Shown here: positions 40,166-54,300 of the stretch, one piece after another
Numbering within the stretch: the stretch's first letter is position 1
How the letters are laid out: each line of letters begins with the position of its first letter
Source of the DNA: Clavelina lepadiformis
Taxonomy: Eukaryota; Chordata; Ascidiacea; Aplousobranchia; Clavelinidae
Length of the DNA stretch: 64,000 nt
Assembly (NCBI RefSeq): GCF_947623445.1
Contig: NC_135247.1
Location: forward strand, 4,156,501-4,220,500
Reading direction: 5' to 3'
Notes under the pieces: generated by a model
Databases searched by the model: none
What the model saw: the letters and a program-made list of their open reading frames with translations, nothing else
What the model was told of the DNA's origin: nothing
Translations under genes and position numbers: made by a program

Positions 40166-42741
40166 ATGAAAGCAGTTATATATTTTTCCATTTTTGTGTT
40201 GGGGGTTTTTGCCAGCGATGATGTGCCGACCACTATACTAGAAATTGATGATGTTTCTAAAGGTAAAATGTGATGTTTTCTACTTGGTTCGTATATCTCC
40301 TTCAAATAATTGTGAATTTTCTGTGTATAAAGGCTTTTGACCTTGCTGCAAGGTTACTTTTTGTTCAATTCCAGATTTTTCCGATTTGTTAATAGATAGC
40401 ATGTCACAGTCACAGCAACCGTCTTCCACATCCACCACCACCACCACCACCACAACTTCTTCCACGACGACAGCAACGACCACACAATCAATGGACACGT
40501 TATGTATTAACAACTTTGGAGAGTGCTTCGACAAAGAAAGCACCGAATCCTGCGCTCAAACCAGCTCCAGTCTGTCTGGTCTATGTGGAAATGATAAGAT
40601 GTGTTGTGTACCAAGTAAAGTATTTTAAACCTATTAACTTTGTTTTGTGCATGACTAGCTTGTTATTGTTATTTGCAACATCGGTCTAGCTTATACCGAT
40701 ATACTTCAAGTTTATGAAGTTTAATCATATATTTTATAAATGTTTCTGGAATTCTCTCCAGGTCAAAGTGATAAGAATTCCTGGCTAGAGGAAGACAAAA
40801 ATTGTGAGGTAATTTATGGCACATGCACACTTGATACATCGACATGCAGCGGAAATTGGGACGAAGCGGCCTGTGGTGGTTCAGGCCATAGAAGGTGTTG
40901 TTCCCCTGGTATGTAAAATGATACCAGAGAAAAAAACACAGGTTGCCACAACAATCACACGTCTGTTGCTCATTTTTCAGACGAAGCCCAGCAGGAAAGT
41001 TGGACTAGCGAGGATGAGTCGTGCTTGCAAGGCTTGGGCACTTGTCAGCATTCGAGTGATGCATGCGAAGGTACTTATCAAGAAGGAACTTGCGGCGGTC
41101 CTAGCGCAAGACAATGCTGCTTGCCTAGTAAGTCAGACCCATCTCCTCATAATTTTTAATCATTTCGCCTTTGTTCAGGTTTGATGATCCATCTCGCGCC
41201 AGTTTTGTTGTAACTTCCCTCAGAGCGAAAAAGTGTGATGCATGAATATTTCAATTAAACTTCTTTTTGTTTGTCTTAGGCGCCAATACTCAAAACGAGT
41301 GGGAGACACACGACACCGAATGCACCAAGAATTGGGGCGTTTGTCAATCTGACCATAAAGAATGTACAGGCGGTGAATATGAACAAGGTCTATGTGGTGG
41401 GCCAGATGCTAGAGAATGCTGTGTTCCCAGTAAGAAAGTGTTCACTTTGTATTTTTTCTTTCTTGGTCATGAGTGGAATTTTCAGTGAAGCGTTAATTAT
41501 ACGATTGAAAGAGGAATTATATTCATAAAGAATGGTTGTTTTCGGTTCTGCGGAATGACTCTTACTATATAGCTATTTATAACTGCGCATTACGAACGTA
41601 CGTTGCTATCCTGTTCCCTTATGAAATGTACAATCGTTTTTATCTTATTTTTAACACATATTGTTTCAAACATCACCAGGTTCTGACACAATAGAACAGT
41701 GGAAAGGAGAAGAGGAAGCTTGTACCACGTCATTTGGTCTTTGTCAACAGGCGAATGAAGCATGTAATGGAACGCAGGACTCAGACTTGTGCAAGGGTCC
41801 TTCTAATAGAGTGTGTTGTTTGCCAAGTAAGCCGACTACAGCATTAATTAACTGGATACTTGTAATATTTTTGGCAATTTGTTCTTTACGTAATCGTCTT
41901 ATCAGATTGCTTCTGATTTTGTTGTTGGTTGGTGGTGACTAGGATCATAGTAAGACCAGGAGCTGTTCATTTGTTTAAAGTAGTAATGCCTTTAGCTGAC
42001 CAAGTAAAAGATCATTGGGCCAAGCAAGACTCGAGCTGTACCAAATCAGGAGGCAAGTGTCAATACGAGACACTGGAATGTAATGGAAGTACTAAAGACG
42101 GAAGTTGTGGAGGGCCACAGGAAAGGAAATGCTGTGTCCAGAAACAAGAAGGTAAAATTTGAAGTCTCCAATAATCTTTTCGATTATTACCTGTTTCTGT
42201 GTCCAGTATAGTGATTAATGTTCTTTCATAGATCACTCGCATGATAACAAAGGATCTAAAAACCACAACTCGATTTTTCAACGCCCTCTTTCGAAGAGAT
42301 CTTTGATTATAATTATGGTTGGAGTAGTGGCTATCACGCTTTTAGTAATCGTAGGAGTTATCGTCACAAAAAGGGTGAATATCTAAAACATAAGCAAATA
42401 ATATGCATAACCCATGCGGTTATTTTGTGTTCAAGCACGTCTCACATTTTAGATATAGCCTATAGTATATTTCTAACGATACACCTTAGCTTCGTTCTGT
42501 TATTTCTGATAACCCACTTTTGTATAATTCCAGAGCGGCTGCTGCGGATCTTACAAACGTGTTAAAAGCGATAGCTGGTACGAAAGAAACGGTGAGTGCT
42601 AACAAACAAAGTATACGGGATGGACCATTTGTCCATAACGAACATAGTTGCAGACTTATGAAGCGTTTTGTATTCATTACCTTAGGTACTGAAGAAACGG
42701 TCAATCTCACAGCATGCGACGAGAAAATCAACTACGCCTGA
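40166..42741 (+). CDS. Single-pass membrane protein with six tandem six-cysteine modules
   Basis: Ten exons: 40166-40262, 40375-40614, 40762-40908, 40981-41127, 41280-41429, 41680-41826, 41981-42151, 42232-42374, 42534-42591 and 42686-42741, giving 451 residues. Residues 1-16 are a signal peptide (AVIYFSIFVLGVFA). A Ser/Thr-rich stretch follows (about 47-68, eight Thr in a row). Six modules come next, one per exon with phase 1 at both ends. Five follow W-x7-C-x4-G-x-C-x6-C-x(8,9)-C-x7-CC; the first deviates (x8, x10, x5) and lacks the Trp. Residues about 391-411 are a transmembrane helix (LIIIMVGVVAITLLVIVGVI), followed by KR and a short tail starting SGCCGSYKRVKSD, whose CC could be palmitoylated. 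The gapped pattern GxC, CxG, GxCxGP, CC resembles small disulphide domains attached to some fungal and invertebrate wall-degrading hydrolases, and the trailing CC recalls defensins. No hydrolase is present. The function is unknown; the array plus anchor suggests an adhesion or recognition receptor. The last two exons are least certain. Confidence 0.8.
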
Positions 42742-44239
42742 TACAAATTTGAACAGAGTGTTTGGAATCGGCATCGTGCCCGAGCGACATTATCTCAGAA
42801 CGCCAAGTCCCACCTTTGGCTTCGTTGTAGTTGATGCAATATTTTTTCTGAAGCCTTTTGTAACGTTTTTGTTTCTGTGTGTACACTTCCATTGCTTTGA
42901 AATAATTTCATTTGTTCTTGCTGTTAGTCACAGCAACGTGTTCGGCGCTAAAAGTTTCCGGGAGGTGGGAGCGACTGGTAATACTTGTTGGAAATATTAA
43001 TACTATAATTACCAATACAATCGCAATCTGTAATACCACCTCACTGCATTTTGTGATTGCTATCTAAAAGATGTTCCCTGAAGATACGACGTTTCAATAA
43101 AACACGTATTGCCAGCTGCATTCACGAAAATCAGTTTGAATACGTGTCATATTGCTATTGTTATATCACAACTGTTATTTTTCATATTGCTTTGCAAATA
43201 CAATATTCTTCTTCAGATGCACAACCGACATGTTTTGCATTTAAAATTTGCTTAGTATGTTTGATGTCAACTTTGAATCAACGCGCATCTGTTGTTGATA
43301 TTTCCATGTCTATTTGTCCATTGTCACAGGAACTTTCAAACAAAAATGTTTTCATCATACTTAAATAAAATTAACAAAACAATTCCTGGATTGAACGAGC
43401 TGTTTATGTGACAAGTCATCATACAAACATCACGAACTTTATTTGGTCTTTGATGACGTTCATTTATATGATGAAAATAAACGTCAAAGACTGCTGAAAG
43501 CAAATATAGAAGCAGAGGTTTCGGCTTCTTTGCATATTTTAATTAATTTATTTTACGATCAGTTTAACTGATAAGTTACTCGACCACTTAAAGCAAGATC
43601 AGTGGAAGTAACAAACGATTGTAATAATTTTCCAAGCTTAACAGGATCAGTTTTGCTTAAATGTAGACTAGCCACTTGAGTTTTGAGATAAGCTTGTACA
43701 GAAAAAGCTATCTTTTGTAAACGTAAATATTTTATTTCACATTTTTATCTTTTGATTTCAGTAAACACAAACCACAGAAAGGTCTGTGTATTCTCTGAGC
43801 AGATATTTTAATATACTTAGATGTACATATCAACTACAAAACAAAACCAGCTTGTACATAACCCACATCCACCGCTAGATGACTCGCAGCTTATAAAAAT
43901 GTCGGCACCATTATCATTCGTCGCAATTCATACAAAATCACGTCCTGAACACAATATTGCCAAACAGAAAAGAAAGTTCATAAAGCATTACCAAAAGTGG
44001 AAGGCTGTCCTTCTATAGTACTTTGTTATTTGCATTGTTATGGCTGGAATTCTTTACCTGGTTGATATATTTACGCTCTTTGTATATGTAACAGTTTTAT
44101 ATACCACCATTTTCTCCCTTCATTTTAAAGATTGAAAATCAAAAAATGGGTCACCATTCCAACAAATGATACTAGTAGTAAAGTTGTAGAAGGGAAGTAT
44201 ATAGAAACAGAAGTGACAAAAGTCTAAGTGCAAGACAAA
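42742..44239. other. Convergent 3' flanks
   Basis: This space between two converging genes should hold both 3' UTRs. An AATAAA at 43096-43101 could serve the + strand membrane-protein gene. TTTATT at 43731-43736 (AATAAA on the - strand) could serve the CUB gene. Short + strand frames at 43821 and 44131 lack support. Confidence 0.4.
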
Positions 44240-45332
44240 TTAAATTAAGGAAAGTATGGAAGAACGTAGAGGTCCAACAAAGTTCGGAAGTTGCTCAAAA
44301 TCGTCAGTTACAAAAATTCGTTTATCGTCTTCTGTTATCAGCTGTAAGAAAAATTCGTATATAAACAAGAAACCATATTTAAGGGAACAAATCGTTAACT
44401 TATTAAAGAGAACTTATGGCGCTAGTTTTAAACTGACCTGTAGTTGTGGCAAGCTGTGTTCTCTTATTCCCACAGCGAACAATTCTATTCCCATTCCTCT
44501 TGCTATACGCACGCTCGTAGTTAAAAATACAAGGTCGGACGCCCTATAGAACAAACCAGCAATATTTGTCAACATCGCCAACGTCGTAACAGAAATTTTA
44601 ATTATTGCGTTTGTAGGGAAACGTTCTTGTGTTCTTGGCAGGAGTGAAAATTTTGTTTTTTTTAAAAGAAGTTGACGTATTTTGAACTTGTATTACAACT
44701 GGTGTAAACTTACGGGCCGTCGGTAATAACAGCTATCGCCCTCCTCGTGCATAAGTCGCCAAACCGGTTAGAAGCGGGGAAGTCTATCAGCACTGCCTTT
44801 TCTATGGCATGAGCTGTAAAGGCCGAGTAAGCATGTAGTGATAAACCTTGCAGTGCTCCCTATGAAGAAAATTTTTGATTTTCAGAAGCATTGGTCTGGT
44901 TGCAAGAGATGTTTTATTAATGCCCGGATAACGTCCAAACTTGCTTGCCTCAAATCCTTCCTGAGTCCTAAATTCACCAACATTCACAATCGTCTCCAAA
45001 TAGTCCTGGTCACGTGAAGTCAATTGCCTGTTATCCAACAATGTCATTAAAAATATGCTCGACGGAGTAGAAAAACGACTTCAAACCACAAAATGAGATC
45101 AAATTAGGATCGACACAGAAAATAATGACTAAAACCCAAAGTGCTTTATTTTAACGTGCGTACCTTGAACTATACCAGAATGAGTATTGCATCACGCCGA
45201 CAAAGATCTTGCTTAAATCAAACCCAGAAACTACGTTTTTGACAAAATCCACGGTTTTGTCAAACTCTGATTGCGTCATTGAATCCGATCCGTCAAGCAG
45301 GAACATCACGTCAAGATCATACGTCATGCAAC
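44240..45332 (-). other. vWA domain exons of the CUB mosaic gene
   Basis: Exons 45332-45164, about 45027-44933, 44813-44714, 44543-44438 and 44341-44240. The first carries the metal-ion-dependent adhesion site DGSDS after YDLDVMFLL. Later exons give AIEKAVLIDFPASNRFGD, RRAIAVITDG, and MGIELFAVGIREHSLPQL, and the end has VTDDFEQL. These are the alternating strands and helices of a vWA fold. The donor near 44933 is the least certain: GT at 44932-44931 keeps phase 1, but another frame runs on past it. Confidence 0.85.
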
Positions 45333-48300
45333 CTGCAGTTAATAGCAAACAGCTTTCTAGTCATTTACGCTATCATAGCTCATAACCTAAAATATTTGTT
45401 CTCCCCGAGGGGTAGCATTACACACTTTATAAGTTTGTCAAATACCATCAGAAGATAAGCACACCGTTAGATAACCATAATATGTAGTTCGCTATTTTAA
45501 ATACTTTGATCGTACCATACACATCGGTTGTGCTTTGTTGATTTGAAGGTGCCGTGGGCGAAACACTGAGTGAAACTGTCAAATATTAAATGTAAGTGAT
45601 TGAGATGTTTTAGATACAGTATAACGAGAGGGTCTCTAAACCTCGCCAATGAACAAAGATAAGACAATATCTGATTCAAGCTCAGGTGAGCATACAGGGT
45701 AGTAGTGTTAAAAGGTGCTGTTCATCACCTCTTGAAACGTCGTTGCATAGACTGGATGAGCAACATGACACAGCGCAATCATCAACATCCCAGGCTAACT
45801 CGGTTCGAGCCTGGACAATCTCAGTCAAGATCGAACAAGTACTAACGTTGCAAGTTCTCGCTGGCACACATGTACCGAACACTGCGGATCCTGTTCAGTA
45901 GCATTTTACGCAGCAATGGTTTATAAGTTATGCATACAACTGTCGTTCAATTTAGAAAACGGTGGTATATATTTTACAGCAAAGTTGGCTGAATTAAAGT
46001 ACCTTGATAAGTTTTGCTTGTAATGTTTTGTTGTTTATTATGTGTGGCCAAGGAAGACGCGGATAAAGTCAAGCAATGGGATTCTGCCGGACACTTCATT
46101 TCGTATTTCAGCTCCACAGTGCTGGTACCGTTTGCGTCACCATAGATTATGGAATAGCACTTGGATGCATAAGGTGGAGCTGTGGATTTTGAGTGCGTCT
46201 AATTTGAAACCTTATCCAAGACTAGCTGTTGTACACTAATTACACTAAGTAGCTGAAGTCAATCTATAAAGCATAATATTAGAATCTTACTCAATTTGAC
46301 GGATCCCCTGAAACCACGGAAGTGTAAGGTAGCATCGGAAGTAAATATAATATAAAGCGCGTTTGTTTTAGAGGTGTAGGTGCGTGGTATGTCCACGGAA
46401 TGGCGAATCTCGGCAACCAAAGGCGAATTCTTTGTTTTACCATCCCTGATCTAAAAAAACAGATAAGTAGTAAAACAGCTAAACTATATTAACTATTAAG
46501 TTAACTAAACAAAAACTAGGAAAGTGTAAAGATGGGTTGAAAAAGAAATTTATCACTATAACAATTACCATTCTTAGCAGAGTGGAAAAGAAATAAAATA
46601 TAGCTAATGTTTGTTGCGGCTGTAATGAAACGGTGTTTTTCAATCATGACGGTATGAAAGTTTTGTTTAGTAACCTGCAGCTCGTCGAAATCCTTCTCAA
46701 CTCTTACGTCGTGTAATTTAAATACAACTTGACCATTTGGATCAGGTGACAAAATCAGCCAATGGCATTCGGCATTGGCCGGGTAAGCGTAAGGGTAACC
46801 TGGTGAAAACATTTCCATCCAGTCGTTGGTCGCTTCATAAGTAAAGCCGCAAGCATCAGTCTCAAATTCCTCTTCATCTACAAATGTTGGTGTATAATGG
46901 CGGATTAGGTATAAGATCTGGTAATTGGGCTAGATCTAGTAGACAACTATACAGAGTGTTTTTACCTGGTAAAAGTTGAGCAGTTGCGAAAAATCCATTT
47001 CTTACGATCGTAGAGTCAGTTAGAAACTTCATAGTTACAAGGTTTGTTGTCGACTTTAATATGCGATTACCCGCCAAACGTTCCATTCTTAAAGCGGAAA
47101 TTAGCCTCATGTTAGCACCATCGCTCACCTAAACAAAGATAAAATTACAATCCCAGCATTTTGTAATGTGTGAACAAGGCTTGTTGCATTTACGCCTCCC
47201 TTACCGCTACACAGTCACAACAGGTTTCCATTTGAACGTCCCAAAAGTCAATCATTATCTTCCTTCCTTCGGGTGCTTCAATTATCCATGTACAGTTGCT
47301 GTCATTTGGGTAGTTATCGGGATAATTTGGCGACATGAGTTGTACAGTTTGGTTAGACAGTGGTATGTTGATATATCCGCAAATGCTACCAGCTGTAAGA
47401 AAAACTGAATTCAGTTGATCGATCACGCCTGTATGCAGTGGAGCATGTTTGCAATTTTTAACAACTTATGTAAGCTAACATTCTGAAGCTATCCAAAGGT
47501 ACGATGTTACGCAACAGCTTCAAACTACATTTCTAGAATATCATGTTTACGGGAAACAGTAGATGTTGTTGTCGTGCTTGCGGTTGTCTCTGGTGCGGTT
47601 ATTGGCGTTGTTTTCTCGGGGGTCGTTGTTATCGTTGATGTGGTTGTCGTCATTGTTGTGGCATTCGTAGTTTTTGTTGTTGCAACATTAGGTAGAACTA
47701 ACAGACGAAGATAAACATTAAAATTTGGAATTGTATAACAAAACATCCGAAGGATATTTGTCAATGATCTTCGTGGTGAATTTGCCTGAGCTTACTTAAA
47801 ACAAATGTTGCATTAAACCCCGCGAATCTATGACTATCATCAGACGAAAAGTTTAAAAACAGTTGATTTCCAGTGGTACGAAAACTTCTAAAGGCAATGC
47901 TTCCACTAAGAATGACTGCATCTGAATCACTGTCATCCCAAACCTGAAAAGACGAGATAAACATTAAATAAATAAACAAATAAATAAATGAGTCATTGAA
48001 TACATGAATGAAGCACATTAAAACTAACCAATCGATTTAAACAAAACTAATGCAATTACATAAGCTCTATCACAGCAGGTTTCTGTCATGAAGCTTGTGA
48101 AATTGAGCTGTATTTGTCCCCCAGCGGGTGCATGTATCTTCCAGTTGCAAAGACTGTTATTTGGGTACAAGGAAGGCCAATTGGGAGTGGCTAAGGTCTG
48201 TGGGTCCAACAGGGCATATTTTTCGAAACCGCACTCTAATGACAAGGTTTAGAGATAAGAAACTTCCTGTTATAAAAGCCATTACACGATAATTCACTTG

Positions 48301-51300
48301 ATGATCAATAACCACTTTGCTTGATGTTTCACCTGTGCGGTTCTCAATTTCCTGCTTGGTTTCGTTCGCACCGATTTCGGGAATTGGGACTATAAAAACC
48401 ATATAGTGCAATTGAGATAAGGTGTCATTCAGAGCACACTGCTCGAAAATAACCTACAGAAATAGATTTTTATCGCAACACACCACTTATGTAAGTTGCT
48501 CGAAATCCTTTTCTTTGGTCAGAGCTGTCAGACTGGAAGACGAGAATAAGTTGTTGTCCAGTTGACCTGTACTTCTGACCGGCAAACGTTCCTCGCAGTC
48601 TGTCGATTCTTTCGCCTTCTTCGTAGTAAATCTGAATATATAATAATCATTTTTAAGATAGTGCCGTTGCTTAGAGGAAAGTTATTTTTCTGGTCTTGGA
48701 GAATCGTTGTCTGTCATACCTCAACACTGTCGCAACAAGGTTCCGTAACAACTTCTTCGATTATCAGTTCTATGTTTGTAAATGGTGCAGTCTGAATACT
48801 CCATAGACAATTCAAACTCGGATCGTAGTCTTCTGGCCAGTTGGGTGAAATTATTTCCTGCGTTTCATTTGTAGCGAGCAATTCAAACTCACAAATTTTT
48901 GAAAAATATTTGGAGATTTTCCTTTACTTTGTTTCATCTTTTTTCTAAGCATCGTGTTCAGCAAAATTAGATCACCCAAGCAAAGAATTTTGCTGCTAAA
49001 TTATAAAGTGGTCTTTATATTATTGTTTTCTGCTTGTAGTGTGATGACAAGCAAGAAATAATACGCACCTGCTGGGGTGGTAGATTCTGTTGTAGTAGGA
49101 ACTTCAGTGGGTGGAATCCCTGTACGAAAACACTTAAAATAAGGTAGGAAACTTTTTACTCACAAAGAAAAATTTGTTTTGGTTCTCCATAACACTCATT
49201 CGCACGATCGTTATAGTAAATTCTTATGAGGAGATGACCTTACCTTCTTTAAACGAGAAACGAAGGCCAGCAAATGACCTTGTGCTATCTGATTGAAATC
49301 GTACTCGTAAAACTCCTCCCGAGGAAGAAAAGTTTCGTGGCGTATCTACAGCCCCGGAAACTTGTCCAAGGCTAGTATTACCACTAAATACCTGTTGTTA
49401 GTGCAACGATTTTCAGAGTGTGCTTTCAAAGCTTTTACGCATTTTGCTGGAAAGTTATTTATAGTCTATATATTTGACATAATCGTCAATACGCCACTTA
49501 AATGTTATGTTTGGATTCAATAGCGTTATGCAAGTAAACATACTTCCAGAAAATCGAAAATAGATTCCGTTTGTCCTTCAATGACGCTAAATAACACCTC
49601 CATGTTTTCAGTGGTAGCGTGAATAATCCAATTGCATTGTAGCTGCAATGGATATTCAGCTGGCCACCCGGGTGTGTTGATATACTGATAGGATGATGTT
49701 GCATCAAGCTCGTAATCGCAATCGGCTGTTTAAAAACACAACAATAGGTTGTCGGTCTAGCTGTTTAAGCAGATTTTGCAAACATTGGAATTTGTACCAA
49801 CAAAGTGGGGTAGTGTAATGTGTACCACTGTGCCCTAGTTCACATGCAGTCGTATAGCAAAACAGTAATAATTCCACCGAATACTTTGATACGTTTTAAT
49901 ATCAAAGCGCTATTTAATTGTCTAAACAAATGAAACTTACAAGGCAAAGGAAGTGGGGAAGCTTGTCCTAACTGCGAAAGCGTCACTGTAAATATAGAAT
50001 AACTTTCATGATTTGCATATGATAAACATACGTTGAAAATTCAATAAAGAGTCTGATACAAGATTAGAATAAAGAGTCTGTTCGCTAGAATAATCTCACC
50101 ACACAAGAGACTAGAATTGAAATTTATTGATAACTTCAATGTTGTCCGATAATTTTGAGGATTTTGGCTAAATTGAGCATTGATTGAGTAGCAGAGACTG
50201 CCGAAAACCTATTCGTTAGGGTTCTTATAATGAAAATTAAGGTTTCCACGTTGGGCTTAAGAGCATTAGGATAAAGGTTCCCATAAGACCATCGTGTAAA
50301 CGTACGAGTAGTCTGTCAATTTCTTTATAGTTGGCAATACAACACTTCAATTTACCGCTTCTGAATACTCCACGGTATCCTTTTCCATTTACACTCGAAT
50401 CCGACTTAAAGTTGATCGTTAAAATCTGACCCACATCTGAAAGATAAGTCCTGGGTTGAAGAATATTGCCGGATAAACGATCAAGTTGTCTTTCTCCGGC
50501 AGCAATCTGCATGAAAAAGCGACATTGTGCACAATTTCTTTAAATAGCAACTCACAGATATTTGTTTATTTATTATGCCACAAATATCTGGCTGCAATAC
50601 CCAATCAGTTTTAATCATATTACGCCGCATCCATTGATATACGTTTAACATTTAAAACCGTGTTAGATACCACGAACCACTGATATTGCTTAAAACAACT
50701 TTGCGTATACATTTTGCGCAAAAACTACATCTACCTCGACTGCATCGCAGCATGTTTCGGTTGAAATTCTTCCGATGGTGAATTGAACTACTTCTCCATC
50801 TGCTGGAAGTATCCTCCAAATACAGTTAGCTCTGTTGGGATACCGATCTGGATACTCAGGTGAGTTCAGGTCTACGGTTTCGTTGCTGACTGCGACTATA
50901 TCCCGACCGCAGTTGCGTTCTATAGTATAAGATAACACACAGCTTAATTGTCTTCGAAACATCGATTTACGAGGATTAATACGAAATTTAATCGTTAGAA
51001 AGCTGAACAAGTGCTCAGTTTTTGAGCCCTGGCCGCTGTTTAGTTTTATAGAAAAACACAAGCGCTGTTGGTTTGTTTCATTGCGTTAACATTGTGGAAT
51101 TGGCTTATAACTTATTGTTTTGCATCAGTGTTTTGTACAAAATACTTCACTACAACCATAGAGAAACAACATCTACAGTACATGCAAATTGGATGATAAA
51201 GGAAATTGTGCTGTTTGATTTATTGCTCTGCAATATCAGGTAAAAGCACACCAAGAAGGATTTGACAGCAGTATTTTAACGGGAAGAGCTAATACCACAG

Positions 51301-54300
51301 GCATAAATATGCTGTCTTGTCGTACCTCACACTTTACTTACCTTCTGCGTCACTGCTAAATGATGGAATGGTAACAGGAGCTGTAATAAAAGAAATATGA
51401 CAATCTACAGTATATATAAATTATTCCTCATCGCATTGGATGATGCTGGAAGTAATTCATATATGCTACGAAGCCGACATAGCTAAATCACAAGAGCAAG
51501 AAAGTGCCCATAAAATATCTCTGATATCTTCTTGGGTCTAAAAAAGAACGCCATGAGACATATAAGAAAAGATTTGGTAAGAGAAAAGAAGTTCAGTTTT
51601 GTGAACCCAGCAACCCATTGTTGCATCAAGCGTTCTTCAGAATAAAGAACAAAAATATTCACTTACCTAAGGATGACGTAGTCGGCGCCGGAGTTGTTGG
51701 TGGAATAACTGTTGATGAAAAATTTGGTTAAGCTATAGTATTTTGCTTAAATATTTTTCTGAAATGCCATAAATAAAAACTATATCTTATAAAATATATA
51801 TATTTATAAAACTATATCTTGTGGTTTCTGAAGACGTAAAATCTATAGCCACCACATCATGGCTAGTTTTGCGTCTGCATTCATCAGTTGATATTGAAAC
51901 AAAAACATGCAACTCACTTCGCATGTAAGTTGCCTGGAACCCTTTTTGAACAATTGTGTTATCAGAATGAAATTGCAGCAAGAATCGTGTGGAATTTGAT
52001 ACGTAGGCAATAGAATCGGTAGAAGTTCCAGTTACTCGAGCAACAAGTTTATCGTTTTCTTTGATCTGTTTGTCACAAGAATGTTTTTGCTTAGGTAAGC
52101 TTTCACCAAGTATGTAGCAAATAGCAAGCTTGTTTTTTTACACCGCTAACGGGAAGACTTTAGCAAATCCTTGTTAAGACCAAGGGATAGGTTAAACAAA
52201 TACTTACGTCGAGATAGTCACAGCACGCCTCGATAGATGTAAACAAGACAATAAACTCTATGACGAATCCTTCAGGTGCTTCTATGGTCCACTCACAGTT
52301 GATATCAGTGGGATAATTTTCAGGCCATTTAGGTGAGACCAATTCTTTTCCTGTGGCCGTGGCTTCTAACTTTTCTCCACACAATGCTGTGTGTGCGATA
52401 CAAGTGATTGTAACATTAGCATTTAATACAATTGATTTACAATAATGACACGATGCAGATAAAGGAATTCTGTAAATCGTTTTTTGAAACTATAAACTGC
52501 TTATGTGTACGCTTACCGTCCAAAGAAAGCGGTGGATAAGGAGGTGAATCAGGAACTAGAAAAAATGTTGATATATTCATATATGGATATATTCATTGGA
52601 TAACAATAATCAAGCGTTTACGTTGCCTATACATGCACAATGACAACCTTTCGACTGAGATACCTGGAAGTAGTGTCAGCAGCATTCCTTAAGCAACATT
52701 TTTGCATAGTACTTTTGTGGATGTAAAATATACAGTACAGCATGAAGTTAAAAATAAATACTTTTATACATAAAACAATTAGAATTGAACGATTTTAGTA
52801 TCCTATAGGTATGTTCTGAACATATATTTAATTACGCACTCTTTTATTTACACAATTATTCAGCTATTTTGTTGAGTGCCCACAGGCGACAAGTATTATC
52901 CCAAAACAAGTTAGTACCTAATCTTTTTAGTTCCTAATCATTTCCTGGAGAAGCTTAGTTCAGTTAAAGCACACCAGAAATAATTTCCGCACAAAACAAT
53001 TAGATTACAAAACGGCTTTATAATCTCCTTAAAAACGCTTATGACAAAACAGGATTTACGACTTGCAATAAATGCATTTCCAGTTGTTCATAAAGTGCAG
53101 TTTAAGCAAACACGGGGCAACGCTGTGCGGTACGTTGGCAATAGCCATGCATTACTCCAAGTGCATTCTATACAAGAACAAATCCCTAATTAAATTAAGG
53201 AAAAACATCTTGCATTTACACCTTACCACTTCTAAAAACTCCTTGAAAACCTTGGCGGTTTACGCTGATGTCAGATCGAAACTCAATCCTGAAGCCTTCT
53301 GAGGTACTGGACGTGAAACTGAAGGATTCGAACTCCAATCGACCTCTTAAGCGTTCCAACCTTGTCGTGCCATCGTATATCTGCGTTTCATAGTAAAAGT
53401 TTAAGTAAGATTAAGTTTAAAAATCTTAATAAGGTTGTTTTACATCAATAATTTATTGGTTGTGTGGTTCGGAAAATGCGATGCTATACTCTCTTTCCTG
53501 TCGTTTAATCAATATAAGTTGAGCCACCGAAATCAAAAATTTGTTTTTTTGATTAAGAATTCCGTCATAAAACCCATGTAGCTTTTGTCCGAATTATGCT
53601 CGTTAAGATGCGCAATACAATTAAGCTATAGCACTTGAAAGAAGACGGTTAAGCACTTAAGCGTTGCTTGTTCTTTTTGATATAGCCATGAAAAAAATTA
53701 CATCCTGATACCTTAATCTTGATATTGAGTCAAAGGTATTGGTCAATTTGGTAGCGTTATATCTCGAAAACCGGTTTTGCAAATCCGCTATGGCATCAGA
53801 TGGAATCGCTTTAACACGACATTGATGAACGCTTTCGTGTAATGTTTTTCTCTATTATTTGCAGAAGCAAACGGCTTTCAGCGCATTGGTTTAATAATTT
53901 GACTTATAAAAAGGTAATCATCTCAATCCTGTAGTCACATTACAACTTAGGTGTTTGATTTGCCACTTTGCAATGCGAACGTGATTAATTTCGAGTCTCA
54001 TCGTCCAAAATAGATTTCTAAAGCGCTTTAAAAAATCTACACTGTTGTAATGTCATCCAAAATTGTTGCAATACAAAATTGTTTTATGTTTCCAAGTATT
54101 CAGATAATTGTTTTAAATTGCTTTTTAAAACTATGCCTTTACTGTGTTTTGTTTTTTTTTCGTAAAGCAACTGAACATTATTTATAAATTGCCAAATACG
54201 TCGCAGATGAATGCTTATGGCAACAAACCATCCAAAATTCTAATAACCACCTCTACGTAGTCGCAGCATCTTTCGGTGTCAATTTTTCCGATTGTGAATT

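Noticed and set aside
40280..40543. Open frame on the - strand with a poly-Val run
   Set aside because: It is the antisense of the Thr-rich ACC repeat exon of the membrane-protein gene.
42520..42741. 73-codon + strand frame starting before exon 9 of the membrane-protein gene
   Set aside because: Its first part reads exon 9 in the wrong frame and then the intron; only the last 18 codons coincide with the inferred final exon.
43821..44018. 65-codon + strand frame after an AG, as an extra exon
   Set aside because: No convincing donor and no partner exon; it lies in the expected 3' flanks of the converging genes.
44131..44226. Possible + strand terminal exon ending IETEVTKV
   Set aside because: It has a good pyrimidine tract before AG, but no upstream exon with matching phase was found and it falls in the CUB gene's 3' UTR on the other strand.
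44256..44549. 97-codon + strand frame
   Set aside because: Antisense of the last vWA exons of the - strand gene, which have strong domain support.
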